DNA of 64,000 nt from Heliopora coerulea. Taxonomy: Eukaryota > Cnidaria > Anthozoa > Scleralcyonacea > Helioporidae. Location of the stretch: the NCBI GenBank assembly GCA_030142905.1, contig JASJOG010000046.1, positions 72,501-136,500 of the forward strand. Direction: 5' to 3'. The stretch's first letter is position 1; each line of letters opens with the position of its first letter. A model generated the notes under the pieces. That model searched no databases, had not been told where the DNA came from, and worked only from the letters and a program-made list of their open reading frames with translations. Positions 1 through 9,678 of this stretch are shown here, in pieces. Both the position numbers and the translations under genes were made by a program.

Positions 1-732
1 CATGATGGCTTCAAAATACAGTTTGCAGGTGTCATTGAACTCTAAAAAGACTGGAACGCTACCTTGCAGTACCAGGCTTCACGATTGAATGAAGCCGACA
101 TGGGGGCAGCCATGTAGGTCAAAAACACGCTTGGGAAAAAGTTGTATTGAACTTTTACTTTTCATTCACAGTCAATTCTGACAAATATGCAGTCCTACCG
201 ACATTTTCCTCTACTTACTATGGATAAAAAAGAAAATTGTCAAAAAATCCGAAAGTTGGGTGATGTTTTTCACAATAGGTTTCGTATTTTATTGCGTAGG
301 GGACTGGGATGGACCTACACATTGAACTCTAAAAAGATTGGAACGATGCCTGCAAACTGTATTTTGAAGCCATCATGGAGGCTGACATGTAGGTCAATTT
401 GCAGGTCATCCCAGTCCCCCTAAGCAATAAAACACGCAACCTATTGTGAAAAACATCACCCAACTTGCGGATTTTTTGACAGTTTTCTTTTTTATCCATA
501 GTAAGTAGAGGAAAATGTCGGTAGGACCGCATATTTGTCAGAATTAACTGTCAATAAAAAGTAAAGGTTCAATACAACTTTTCCCCAAGCGTGTTTTTGA
601 CCTACATGGCAGCCCCCATGTCGGCTTCATTCAATCGTGAAGCCTGGTACTACGAGGTAGTGTTCCAGTCTTTTTAGAGTCCAGTAGACCTACATATCAG
701 CCTCCATGACGGCTTCAAAATACAGTATGCAG
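1..732. repeat. Foldback repeat FB-1, copy 1, left part
   Basis: Two long arms read as imperfect reverse complements, about 31-315 and 400-690, around a short centre. Both arms carry the same block, including CTACTTACTATGGATAAAA on one side and its complement on the other. The first 29 bases repeat, in direct orientation, the sequence at about 702-730, so more of the repeat lies left of the window. The small ORFs here run through the arms and are mirror images of each other, so they are not genes. The second copy lies at 28145-29437. Copy 1 is cut after position 732 by the insertion at 733-5399 and resumes at 5400. Confidence 0.85.
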
Positions 733-760
733 CACTGATCTGAAAACTAGGACTGGATCG
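733..760 (+). repeat. Left terminal inverted repeat of the 4.67-kb element
   Basis: Matches the reverse complement of 5372-5399 at 27 of 28 positions. Directly preceded by the 8-bp target duplication GTATGCAG. Confidence 0.85.
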
Positions 761-1387
761 AGTAACTATTGTTCAAAAAGTGAAGCCGGAAGTCAGCCGT
801 GGCGGCCATATTGGAGTGACCACTTTTCATGGTGCGCCGTATATTTTGTATAGGTTACATCGAAGAAATTGGAGGAGAACTGTCAACGTGTGTAGGTTCT
901 TGGCGTATAATTGTCAAATTTTAAATGAAAACATGCCAAAATTACTGATTTTCTCGTTATAAATAATCGACTATTGAGCAACGAGTGATCGTGTTGGTGG
1001 CCTATACTGCACTTCGGGATCTACTGCATAGTCTACATACTGTGGAGGCCAGAGATTTTTCCCTTTACAGTGCCAGGTTTTATGGATGGAAAAAGCCGTG
1101 GTTGTTTACTGTTCCCAAGCCACAAAATTTTAACAGTTCAAGAAGGTTTCATGGGCCACATCTAGACAGCAAGCTGCCAATTGAAGATTCCTGGCCTGTA
1201 CTATGACATGTGATTTGTTAAACTGGTCTCCAGTGTGCTAAAGTAATTTATTAACAGTTTTACCACAATTTACAGGTGGCTGTTTCAGTTATGCTTGCTT
1301 CAAATTAAATTATATATATATATATAAATGTAGCTGTTGGGTCTCTGAAAAGGAGAGTGCTCAATACAAAGGTGTAGAGCTTTGATA
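761..1387. other. Left interior of the 4.67-kb element, no gene recognised
   Basis: Holds the inverted subterminal block and a short (TA)n tract near 1312-1326. The ORF at 985-1206 starts with GTG and resembles nothing I recognise. If the element once coded for a P-type transposase on the minus strand, its 3' exons would be expected here, but none can be seen. Confidence 0.4.
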
Positions 1388-1421
1388 GTCTATTTGGTTA
1401 ATGTCTAAGCTTTGAGCAACT

Positions 1422-1463
1422 GCCGTTACACGGTGTTTCACGCTTACGCGATCATCAGACGAC
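1422..1463 (-). ncRNA. Hammerhead ribozyme motif, minus strand (PLE-1 left arm)
   Basis: On the minus strand: stem I 5' strand GTCGT (1463-1459), CTGATGA (1458-1452), a stem II hairpin, GAAA (1439-1436), a 3-bp stem III (CAC, loop C, GTG), TA, then the stem I 3' strand ACGGC (1426-1422), which pairs with GTCGT with one wobble. This is the minimal core with very short stem III known from Penelope-like elements. Predicted cleavage is between 1427 and 1426. The element's outward transcription would place it in the transcript. Confidence 0.7.
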
Positions 1464-1557
1464 TAACTACATTTAACTACGTTGTCCCTTTTATGCTCTT
1501 CAGGGCGCGGTGGCATCATCCTTCAGGAATTTGCTAATTGTCCGGCGGTGTGTCTCA

Positions 1558-1950
1558 TTAGTTGCGGAGGAGGAATTTGTTTATGTGACGGCAATTCGAC
1601 AGCAGTTCGTTTCTTTTGTTTAGGAGTGGGATGTTTTGGAAAATTATGTGATACTTCTCGGTGAGGCAAAGGTTGCATCGCTGGGACCCATTTCGGAAGG
1701 TAGGAACTTTGTCGAGGATGGACCATCGTATGTTGGTGTTGTGAAGATTACTGTTGCGTAGATTCCAGACGTATTTCGAGAGTTCTGTGGAGTTTGTCTT
1801 GCTGCGGTGTTTCAGGGAGTTTCGGTGTTTGTACAACCTATCTTTAATAGTAAGTTCGCTTAGTCCTATATAGTTTAGGGGTTCGCTGGTCTTGTTGTTG
1901 GTGATTTCGGCTCTGTAAATGATACTTTCGCTCAGACACTTTCCTTGGAG
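1558..1950 (-). pseudogene. Penelope-like GIY-YIG endonuclease, C-terminal fragment
   Basis: On the minus strand the reading runs from a CPLQGKCLS linker motif through a YIG motif (NYIGLS) to the typical C-terminal block with [11 protein letters not shown] and [12 protein letters not shown]. This is the GIY-YIG endonuclease that follows the reverse transcriptase in Penelope-like elements and nicks the target for target-primed reverse transcription. No reverse transcriptase core is present in this half. The frame is open, with no internal stops seen over this stretch, so the fragment looks truncated rather than mutated. Confidence 0.8.
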
Positions 1951-2590
1951 CGAGCATAATCAAACAACTCCCACAAAACATCGGAAAAAGAATTAGCGAA
2001 ATATCACCCACGAAAGAAATTTTCGACAGTGCAGCCCCGTACTACAACGAAGCACTTAAAGCCAGTGGATTCAACGATAAGATCAAGTACGAGCCACCCG
2101 TAAATCACAACCCCAACACCAAGTCCAACAGAAAGAGAAACATCATCTGGTTCAACCCACCTTACAGAGCCAACGTCAAAACTAACGTAGGAAAAAAGTT
2201 TCTTCTGCTTGCAGACAAACACTTCCCAAAAGGATACAAACTTAATAAAATCTTCAATAGAAACTCCGTGAAGGTAAGCTACAGTTTTATGCCCAACATG
2301 TCAAACTTCGTTAAGTCCCATAACCGCAAGGTCCTCCACCCCGAACCAGAAAACAACGCACCAAAATGCAACTGTAGGGAGAAAGAATTGTGCCCGCTCC
2401 AAGGAAAGTGTCTGAGCGATGCAACCTTTGCCTCACCGAGAAGTATCACATAATTTTCCAAAACATCCCACTCCTAAACAAAAGAAACGAACTGCTGTCG
2501 AATTGCCGTCACATAAACAAATTCCTCCTCCGCAACTAAAGAGACACACCGCCGGACAATTAGCAAATTCCTGAAGGATGATGCCACCGC
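1945..2590 (+). pseudogene. Penelope-like RT C-terminal region with deleted GIY-YIG
   Basis: The plus-strand frame reads from KQLPQNIGKRI through VNHNPNTKSNRKRNIIWFNP and GKKFLLLADKHFPKGYKLNK to SYSFMPNM and the cysteine-rich [17 protein letters not shown] linker, all typical of the end of a Penelope-like reverse transcriptase. The next residues should enter the GIY-YIG domain. Instead the sequence jumps out of frame to the C-terminal part (equivalent to [10 protein letters not shown]). The junction shows the shared bases AGCGA, so a small microhomology-type deletion removed the catalytic YIG segment. Not functional. Confidence 0.75.
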
Positions 2591-2633
2591 GCCCTGAAGA
2601 GCATAAAAGGGACAACGTAGTTAAATGTAGTTA

Positions 2634-2675
2634 GTCGTCTGATGATCGCGTAAGCGTGAAACACCGTGTAACGGC
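2634..2675 (+). ncRNA. Hammerhead ribozyme motif, plus strand (PLE-1 right arm)
   Basis: Mirror copy of the motif at 1422-1463. GTCGT (2634-2638), CTGATGA (2639-2645), stem II around GCGTAAGC, GAAA (2658-2661), stem III CAC-C-GTG, TA, ACGGC (2671-2675). Predicted cleavage is after 2670. All core nucleotides of the hammerhead consensus are present. Confidence 0.7.
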
Positions 2676-2739
2676 AGTTGCTCAAAGCTTAGACATTAAC
2701 CAAATAGACTATATATATATATATATATGTATAAATAGA

Positions 2740-2812
2740 GAGTACGACGAATGGACAAACTTGAATTATTTCATTTAAAATTTTAATACACTCATCAAGT
2801 GATTATCATGTT

Positions 2813-2855
<43 letters not shown>

Positions 2856-3391
2856 CATGTACTTGATATTTGGATTTTCAAACTTTGATGAACCTTTAAA
2901 TGAACTGCTCTGCACAGTCATTTGAAACAGGAAAATGTTTCTCAGCATTACAGTTACATTTGCTAAAAAATCTTTGTATGTTGCACAAATTTGCAATATA
3001 ATGTTTTAATGCCATTGTTTTAGCAATTTTTAAAGAAATATACTGTTAAAATGTTGATGGTATTTGAGGGAAATTTTGGTTTGACAACACTTGCCACTTA
3101 AAGGTGTCTAAACATTTAGTTATTTGAAGTAATTTTAATTTTTCAATGCAGTTGTGTTTAGAGTTGTGCTGAAATTGTTTTGCTGTTGATCTATAAAACA
3201 AATTGTAAAAGTTCAATTCAAATATGCACAATAAAAACAACCAAGTATCTTGTTCTAACTGATGTTGCATTTTGGTTTGTGAGAAAAGTAGCTCATTCAC
3301 AGGGGTGGCATGAATTTGACATTTAATGAAGGGTGAAGATATTTTTAGCCAGTTTGTAAAGTTTAAGTTTGTCTTCTGTTAATGTTGATTC
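2740..3391. other. AT-rich stretch, no gene recognised
   Basis: Contains a (TA)n tract at about 2815-2860, otherwise unremarkable AT-rich sequence. By position it would be the 3' flank of the integrase-core gene on the minus strand. The minus ORF at 3046-3300 resembles no family I know. Confidence 0.4.
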
Positions 3392-4694
3392 TCAAAATGC
3401 CATAGTTCTTTCCTTAAACTGTGTAAGTTGTTCACTAGTTGGTGGAATGTCTACTGAACTGTCATCAAGTGGGACAGGTCCATCCCAGTCAATACCATAC
3501 TTGTCAGTTACTTCAGTGGGATTGGTACCTTCTTCAGATGTCATCAATTAACCTTGGACCCAAAGAGGAAGGGGTGTATAGTTGTTTGCTGTGGACATGG
3601 GATGTCTCAACCAGGCAGCAGACCATTCATCCAAACAATGGTTTGTGTGATGAAGGAATGCATAATGTAAGCACCATAACTCATTCTTCAAGATATTCAG
3701 ATCCTGCATTAATGAAAACAGCTCATGGAAACTCTTTAAAACATCCTTAAATTCATCCCACCAGAGGCACTCAATTTGTTGATTGTGCATGCTCTTACCC
3801 ACAAGAGCTGATCCCCTAGCTGGACCACAAGTGCTTAACTTATACTTGACAACATCCACAGTCTCAGTTCCCTGACAACATCACACCTGGTTCTGGAGGG
3901 CAATCCCCAGTTTTCTACTGCTTCTATGAAATTTGAGAATACTGTGGCAGCTTCATTGTTAGTGTTGCAGGATAAATATACAGGAATACGAGTGAAGCCA
4001 TCCACAAACCCGTGAACAACAAAACACCATTTGACAAGCTTATGATTGCCATCAAAATGCCAGAGTCTGAGTAGCCTCGTTACATTGTATACATATCGTT
4101 TAGTTGCCATGCACCATCGAGTAGCCACTCTTTGGGGATCAACTCGTGAAAGAGCTTCTCTCACATGATGTCTGGGGATGAATATACCCCTTGAGCCAAA
4201 GTATCCTATCATCATTTTTGATCCACATTTTGGGTTCATTCTTTTAGTTGCTCTAACTATGTCATGTAACTGATTATCTTGTATTTCTGTGTAAAGGGAA
4301 TGCACTGAAAGACAATATTCTTGCATTTGTCATTCCACAGTCTGAACTCACATGAAGTAGCTCTGAAATTGAACGAATACTAAACCTGGCTTTTACAAGC
4401 ATTGTGAGCTGTTCCTTGCTAACTGCATACTTTGGTCTGCCTGGTTATCCAGTGAAAATAGCATTTTCTCTGATGTTCAAATTCTGATGTTCAAAAAATT
4501 GACCATGAACTGCTCAAAAAATTCAATATTTCTTCTGGTATTCTTGTCAAGGAGTCTAAGACAATGACAAGCTTCTGAATTTCTTGAAGCTCTTCTGCTA
4601 TGTCGAAATTATCAGCACTATGAACATTAGAAACAATCTCCCTTAATTTGGATGTTATTACATTTTTCAACTTGACAGAGAAATCTGTCACCAT
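3392..4694 (-). pseudogene. Integrase-core (rve-type DDE) protein, decayed
   Basis: Reads on the minus strand from ATG at 4694 to TGA at 3392. Order: a helical leucine-rich N-terminus (MVTDFSVKLKN), a helix-turn-helix region (GRPKYAVSKEQL, ISELLHVSS), a middle part (VREALSRVDPQRVATRW), then the catalytic core: LWHFDGNHKLVKW (first Asp), VVHGFVDGFTRIPVYLSCNTNNEA, the damaged SDxG-type second Asp region near 3870, GSALVGKSMHNQQIECLW (catalytic Glu) and a tail with IDWDGPVPLDD. This matches the animal integrase-core family often annotated as integrase catalytic domain proteins. Lesions: a stop and shift before GRPKY (about 4450), a shift near 4330 and a one-base shift near 3865 in the SDxG motif. 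No introns seen. It lies wholly inside the element at 733-5399, on the same strand as the THAP-like exon. Confidence 0.8.
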
Positions 4695-4764
4695 GTTCGT
4701 TTGTCTTTCTGCCCTGCTCAACGTACCAGCTACTCACACGCACATGAAATTTTGCTAGGTGATG

Positions 4765-5085
4765 ATAATAGTGCAACACTGCATAATAATGCCACAGTGC
4801 ATGATAATATCGAAACATTGCAAAATAATACTGAAACAGTGCCTAATAATAACAAACACTGCACAGTGATAACGCAACAGTATGTACCAATACAAACCAA
4901 TGCTTTATAATAAAAAAACAGTGCATAATAATAACAAATCAACAGTGCATAATGATAACAAAGCAGTGTATAATAATAACAAAGAAATGCAAATTAATAA
5001 CTAGACATTGCATGATCATGATGAACTTGGGAATAATAATAACGAAAAACTGTATAATAATGAACCGGTAGATAATAACGAAACA
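4765..5085. repeat. Degenerate minisatellite, (CAGTGCATAATAATAACAA)-like
   Basis: About 13-15 imperfect units of roughly 20-24 bp. The common core is an ACAGTGCATAATAATAAC-type sequence, with frequent single-base changes and a few unit-length differences. It separates the THAP-like exon from the integrase-core pseudogene and carries no credible ORF. Confidence 0.75.
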
Positions 5086-5123
5086 TAATTTTGATGGTAA
5101 TGACACCCCAATGCCATACTTAC

Positions 5124-5260
5124 GAGTGAAATGTCCGTGGAAACTTTCTTTTTAACCTGGATTCTTCATTGTCAGGTCCCTCACTATCAGTTCGGGATAT
5201 CATATTTTTTCTTCGTTTGCTACAGCCAAAAGCACAGCACTGCGTACTGAGTTTCCCCAT
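5124..5260 (-). CDS. THAP-like zinc-finger N-terminal exon
   Basis: On the minus strand an ATG at 5260 opens 45 codons that end at a canonical donor (GTAAGT, 5123-5118) in phase 2. The peptide begins MGKLSTQCCAFGCSKRRK, with a C-x3-C pair at the N-terminus, then an acidic stretch (TDSEGPDNEE) and FPRTFHS just before the splice site. This resembles the first half of a C2CH THAP domain, the DNA-binding domain of P-type transposases, with the CxxH half expected in the next exon. It starts 140 bp inside the right inverted repeat, where a P-like transposase first exon is expected. The downstream exon could not be located. Joining it to the integrase-core frame through the AG at about 4731 gives the wrong phase. 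Confidence 0.5.
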
Positions 5261-5371
5261 TTTCGTAATAGCCTTACAATTACTTTACCGAGAAAGTGGT
5301 CACTCCAATATGGCGCAGATTGAATTTCGCGGGCTTCACATTTTCTCCCGCACCCCAACCCCTGGGTTGTC

Positions 5372-5399
5372 CGATCCAGTCCTATTTTTCAGATCAGTG
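5372..5399 (-). repeat. Right terminal inverted repeat of the 4.67-kb element
   Basis: Reverse complement of 733-760 with one mismatch; followed directly by GTTTGCAG (5400-5407). Confidence 0.85.
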
Positions 5400-5979
5400 G
5401 TTTGCAGGTATCGTTCCAGTCTTTTTAGAGTTCACTGGTTGGACCTGTGGTTGATTATTTATTCTGTGTCTCAGGGCTGCGGAAATTTGCCCCCCAACCA
5501 AATCCAATATGGCAGCGTTTAATTTTCGTAAATGATTTGATAGTAATTTAGGGCCAATGCCACCTCCAGTTCTGCTTATGATCTCTTTGGGCAGTAAGAC
5601 TAGACGGTTACCACAGATGACGATTATTAGCCTGGAGTATTTTTCAAGTAAAATGGAAACTTACTTCGTCCCAACCAACACGCAACGAATGATGGGAAGT
5701 ACAGTAAGATATCCACCGGCTAACACCATGAGGAAAAGCTTCGGAGAAAGACAAAGAACTCGCGAGTTAGGTAGGCTTAGACAATTCACCTACTGGGCTC
5801 ATTGTCTTCAGAGGTACAGCGTGCATAAGTAAAGAACAGACTTTAAATATATAGCTTGACACTCCATAGTTCACGCGATAGAGGTCCTGATAGGTGGTTT
5901 TTATGTTTTGAAAATGTCGAATTTCATTTCTCTTTTTAGTTTGATGTTGTAAAAGCACGTGGTACATAGACCGATAAGT
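5400..5979. repeat. Foldback repeat FB-1, copy 1, right part
   Basis: Continues the repeat broken at 732 and matches 28849-29437 almost base for base until GATAAGTTGTAGAAA. It includes an ORF (5557-5832) that in the other copy is longer and intact (28959-29282, 107 residues). The ORF resembles no known protein and is interrupted upstream by a stop in this copy, so I do not call a gene. Confidence 0.8.
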
Positions 5980-6246
5980 TGTAGAAAACGCAATTAGTTA
6001 ACAATTATTCTCCGAAGGCAAAGTGAATATTGTTGAATAATCCCTGTAACGGAGTCGAGGGGATTATGTGTAGGATAAATACCGAGAACGGAGGATTTAA
6101 AAACCACAACCAGAGGACAATTTGAAAAAGTAAAGAATAAAACCCAGACCGAAAATTGTTATCTTGTGACTTGATATTCAAGTTGGAACAAGAAACAGAC
6201 AAGTTGAAAACGGTAATATTTCGGCTCTATTTCAGAGTCATCATAA

Positions 6247-7690
6247 GACCAAGATGTTTACAAAGCTCACTACGTTATATATATATATATATATGTAATT
6301 ACAAAGATGATATCATCGGTTATTAACAACGAAATTAACATAGTCGGGTATTAACACATGTGAGATTGACAGCTGACAGGAGAAAAGCCGGACAATTGTC
6401 GAGTGGCTGAGAAATATGGAAATGTCGGATCAGACGAAAAGTGAAAGTTCTTTGCTGGCCTTTAGGCCACTGTTCATTCCCGGCTTATTAAGTTTGATTA
6501 GGAGAGCTTCTAAAATAAGTAATAGGTTCGAACTACTGAATTTATAAGAGTGAATTATTTTAAAGTTACTAAAGATAAAATTATTGAGATATGATTGGGA
6601 AGGTGGAGAGGATTTGTCAAGATTATCAAAGAGAGAACTGAGGTTTGCGAGATAGTGGGCATGTGGACAGTTGAGAAGATGTTGTGCTACAGCGCTAGTG
6701 TTGATGTTGTAAGAGTGTTCCGAAAGGCGGGTTTGTAGACAGCGCTCTGTTTTGCCAATATATTTGTTATTACAACCAGGACAAGTGATTTCATAAATAA
6801 CGTTGTTTCGAGAAAAGTCGGGTATTTTATCTCTATTAGAAACGAAAAAGGCAGTTTTTTGGTTTGATAAGTGATAACAAAATTAACTTTAACTTTTAGG
6901 TTACGCCGTAGTTTTTTAATTAAGTTTCGAACAAGAAATTCACCTTGTTTACCTAGGTAGGGAAGTCTTAGCCAAATTTTGGGATCATTGTCATCAAAGG
7001 GCTTGTTGGAAGAGGTGGAGTTGCCGAAATGCTTGGCTTTGAGTTTTTTAATGAGCAAGTTTCTACCTTTGGCTGGAAAACCATTCCGCGACATAAAGGA
7101 TCTGAGCGAATGAATTTGCCGGTTGAGTAAAAAAGAGCTGCTGCATATTTTGAAAGCGCGGTAAAACAAAGAGTTAATCCAAGTGATTTTGCGACTAAAG
7201 GGTTCAAAGCTGGAATAGTGGGTGTATTGGCCGGTATGAGTATCCTTTCGATAGACCTCGATGTCATCGTCAGGGATTTTTAATTCAAGAAAATGAATGT
7301 TATCATCGGAAAACCTCTCAACTGCGAACTTTAGATTTTTGTCGAAATTGTTAAATTTGGATAATATGAAAGGAATATCACCGGGTTTAACGAATGCCAA
7401 AGTATCATCAACATAGCGTCGGTAAAATTTTATGATGCCAGATTTGATTAACTCTGAGCCGGGAATGAACAGTGGCCTAAAGGCCAGCAAAGAACTTTCA
7501 CTTTTCGTCTGATCCGACATTTCCATATTTCTCAGCCACTCGACAATTGTCTGGCTTTTCTCCTGTCCAGCTGTCAATCTCACATTTGTTAATATCCGAC
7601 TATGTTAATTTCGTTGATAATAACCGATGACATCATCCTTGTAATTTCATACATATATAACGTAGTGAGCTTTGTAAACATCTTGGAGGA
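6247..7690. mobile_element. Penelope-like element with long inverted arms (PLE-3)
   Basis: Arms at about 6247-6487 and 7457-7690 are reverse complements: the left arm starts AAGATGTTTACAAAGCTCAC and the right arm ends with its complement, and both contain the GCCTTTAGGCCACTGTTCA block. Between them lies one minus-strand Penelope-like coding region. Long inverted terminal arms around a truncated coding part are typical of how Penelope-like copies integrate. The left arm holds a (TA)n tract that is much reduced in the right arm. Confidence 0.8.
6430..7583 (-). pseudogene. Penelope-like RT and GIY-YIG polyprotein, 5'-truncated
   Basis: The frame opens in the right arm and enters the reverse transcriptase at IIKFYRRYVDDTLAFVK; YVDD is the catalytic motif. 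It continues through FAVERFSDDNIHFLELKI, the thumb region and FLVRNLIKKLRRN. A one-base shift near 6860 then moves the reading to the GIY-YIG domain (VIYEITCPGCNNKYIGKTER, TRLSEHSYN), which ends with a stop at 6430-6432 inside the left arm. The fingers and upstream part of the reverse transcriptase are missing. Apart from the shift, the motifs are well kept. Product if intact: reverse transcriptase fused to an endonuclease that copies the element into new sites. Confidence 0.8.
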
Positions 7691-7883
7691 TTTCAGCCAG
7701 ATACCTCCCGAGAGGCCGAAGGCCCCGAGGAATGTATCTGGCTTAAACCCGACGTTCGAGGCATTTATCCGTCTTAAAACACGATTAAAGGAGGTTTTCT
7801 TCCAGAAATGTTAAGCGACATGATTTGTTTTGAGAAGTAAAAAACATGTTTTCAGTTTGTGTTCCTTCTTGAATTAATTGTTG

Positions 7884-8085
7884 GGCAATCCTGTATTTTA
7901 GCGTCGGATTGAATTTGGGAAATAAAATAGCGTCGGATTCATTTTATGAAGAGCGCCGGATTAAAACATATACTTTTAACCCTAACCGAAACCCTAGCCC
8001 TTTAAAATGAATCCAGCGCTATTAAAATGAATCCGACGCTATTATATTTCCCAAATCCAATCCGAAGCTAAAATACAGGATTGCC
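7884..8085. mobile_element. MITE with 8-bp target duplication (hAT-like)
   Basis: The 202-bp element begins GGCAATCCTGTATTTTAGC and ends with the near reverse complement. The arms extend about 65 bp, and AATTGTTG is repeated directly on each side (7876-7883 and 8086-8093). It has no coding capacity. The 8-bp duplication suggests mobilisation by a hAT-type transposase; the centre holds CCCTAACC/CCCTAGCCC-type sequence. Confidence 0.8.
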
Positions 8086-8093
8086 AATTGTTG

Positions 8094-9186
8094 TCAGGGA
8101 TTGTGTATACAATCCCAGCTATTTCAAGTATTGTATATACAGTCCCCGCCAGCTTTTCAAAAGCTCTTTCGTTTAGATAGGTCTCTTTGCAGGGTAAAAC
8201 CCTCAAAAGAACAAAGAAAACCGACTTAGTCGTGTTTTAATCAATAATATTGACTGATCCTGAGGCGAATAATTGTTTTAGTATAATTACACTAGTGATT
8301 ATTTGTGTGAGTTTCAACTCCCTCTGTTGAATGCAGCGATTCACATTTGAGGTTTCAGCTTTCATGATTTGATGCTACTGGACCTGAACTTTTTTTGTTT
8401 CTCACAACCTGGCTGAACAAATATGTGTTCCATTTGTAAGTATTAAGCCAATTACTGGAGAAGAAAGTACAATTTAACACAGTCTTCCCTAGTGTATTGT
8501 TAACTAGGGTGAAAAATTTCACAATCCGGTATCCGTTGGGATATTTTGTAGTATCTGGCCAGATTGCTGGGTATTTGTTTGATTCACTTATTTCCATAAA
8601 GATGCACTTACTGATGACACAAAACAGGTATGCAAGTAGCTAGTTGGTGGTTAGTTTCTAACTCATTCTGATTAAACTAACATAAACAAAAGGTATCAAA
8701 TATCAACTGAAGGTTGCAATATGCATGTGTGAGTGTGCTCTTTCACCAGTTATGAAAAACATACAGCAAAAGCCCTTTCCCAACCCAATTGTAGTAGTAC
8801 CGGTATGTTAATTTTTTTTTTTATTATTACGGGGATGACCCCTTTTTTCAGTGTTCTGATTGGTTTATTTGAATTTTTATGACCAAATGTGGTCATGTTG
8901 TGAGTGTGGTCCTTTTACTGCAACGGGAGCAGCGTTAAAATTGGGAATGGTTGGTATGTATGGTATGTTTGGAATGTGATGACATCATTTTTTCTGACAT
9001 CATAACATTCCAATCATACCATACATTCCAATGGTAGTAGGGAAGGAATGGTTGTTGTTGGAGAAGAAGGTCGTCGTTTTTAAGAAAACGTTGTTTTAAA
9101 AAGTGAAAAATGAAACAAAAGTATAAAACAAAAACAAGCAACATGGCGTCGATAATTGTTGTATAAATAAAAGTGTTGTTGTTGTG
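8094..9186. other. Non-coding stretch, no gene recognised
   Basis: Near 8095-8160 two short GTATACAA/TTGTATATAC-type palindromes sit close together. Near 8950-9040 a block of TGGTATGT/ACATACCA type is partly inverted. No protein family or RNA gene is recognisable. Confidence 0.35.
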
Positions 9187-9199
9187 AATGTAGGTGATG

Positions 9200-9385
9200 C
9201 AGTTTATGATTTAGAAACGCGAGAGCTTGGATATAACTTAAAAGAAATGAACGATCGTCAAGCTCTGTATACTCAGAAAACGATTTCAGAGCCCCAGACG
9301 GGGATCGAACCCGGGTTCGATCCCCGTCTGGGGCTCAGAAATCGTTTTCTGAGTATACAGAGCTTGACGATCGTTCATTTCTTTT
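9200..9385. mobile_element. Palindromic tRNA-half insertion with 13-bp target duplication
   Basis: The direct repeat AATGTAGGTGATG flanks the insert (9187-9199 and 9386-9398). Inside, 9240-9385 is an almost perfect palindrome. Its centre (9290-9337) holds two head-to-head copies of a tRNA T-arm and acceptor segment (GGGTTCGATCCCCGTCTGGG), so an internal B box occurs on both strands. A 40-bp non-palindromic part lies left of the palindrome. It looks like a retroposed SINE-type or tRNA-derived unit that became a hairpin. Confidence 0.7.
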
Positions 9386-9678
9386 AATGTAGGTGATGTT
9401 GACATGAAATGAGAAATGAAAATGAAAAAGTACAGTTTTTACCGTTTTGAAATGAATTTTTGTTTTCGTCGCTAGAGCGGTCTTTGAGAGGTGTTGCTTC
9501 TTCGACGTCTTGAGGTAAAAAGGAAGTGTGGTGTGATGTCGCGATATAATATGGCGTGTGTGCGTGCGTGCGTCAGAAAGGATTATTTTTTGTTCACGTG
9601 TAGGAAGTGTGGATTTTGATGGCACGAACAGTAATAGGATACATCACTGTCATGGATTTTTAGATTGCTTTTTGAGAG

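Larger units (their letters stand above)
1388..2711. mobile_element. Inverted pair of Penelope-like element 3' ends (PLE-1)
   Basis: Arms at about 1388-1685 and 2414-2711 are near-perfect reverse complements. Each carries the end of a Penelope-like coding region followed by an outward-facing terminal segment with a hammerhead motif. The minus-strand half keeps the whole linker and GIY-YIG region; the plus-strand half keeps the C-terminal part of the reverse transcriptase region but has lost most of the GIY-YIG domain. The halves meet near 1945. It sits inside the element at 733-5399 and is flanked by (TA)n tracts. Confidence 0.8.
733..5399. mobile_element. P/THAP-like DNA transposon with integrase-core cargo
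   Basis: The ends are 28-bp terminal inverted repeats beginning CACTGATCTGAAAA, with one mismatch. They are flanked by GTATGCAG (725-732) and GTTTGCAG (5400-5407), an 8-bp target duplication with one mismatch. The uninterrupted copy of the target repeat at 28849-28856 has GTTTGCAG once, so this is a true insertion. A subterminal block around CCATATTGGAGTGACCACTT is also inverted (about 806-826 and 5293-5313). An end starting CA, an 8-bp duplication and a THAP-like exon near the right end fit the P superfamily; 8-bp duplications also occur in hAT. No P or hAT transposase body was found. Inside are an integrase-core pseudogene, a Penelope-like pair and a minisatellite. The boundaries are strong; the superfamily is an inference. 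Confidence 0.75.

Noticed and set aside
187..532. Two facing ORFs with nearly the same product (MQSYRHFP and MRSYRHFP)
   Set aside because: They lie in the two arms of one palindrome, so the mirror ORFs are expected from the repeat and are not genes.
3392..5260. A single spliced THAP-integrase fusion protein
   Set aside because: The only acceptor seen upstream of the integrase frame (about 4731) gives the wrong phase; no evidence for joining.
6205..6245. Possible sixth hammerhead on the minus strand (ATGATGA ... GAAA)
   Set aside because: The C of CTGATGA is changed and no stem I or stem III can be drawn.
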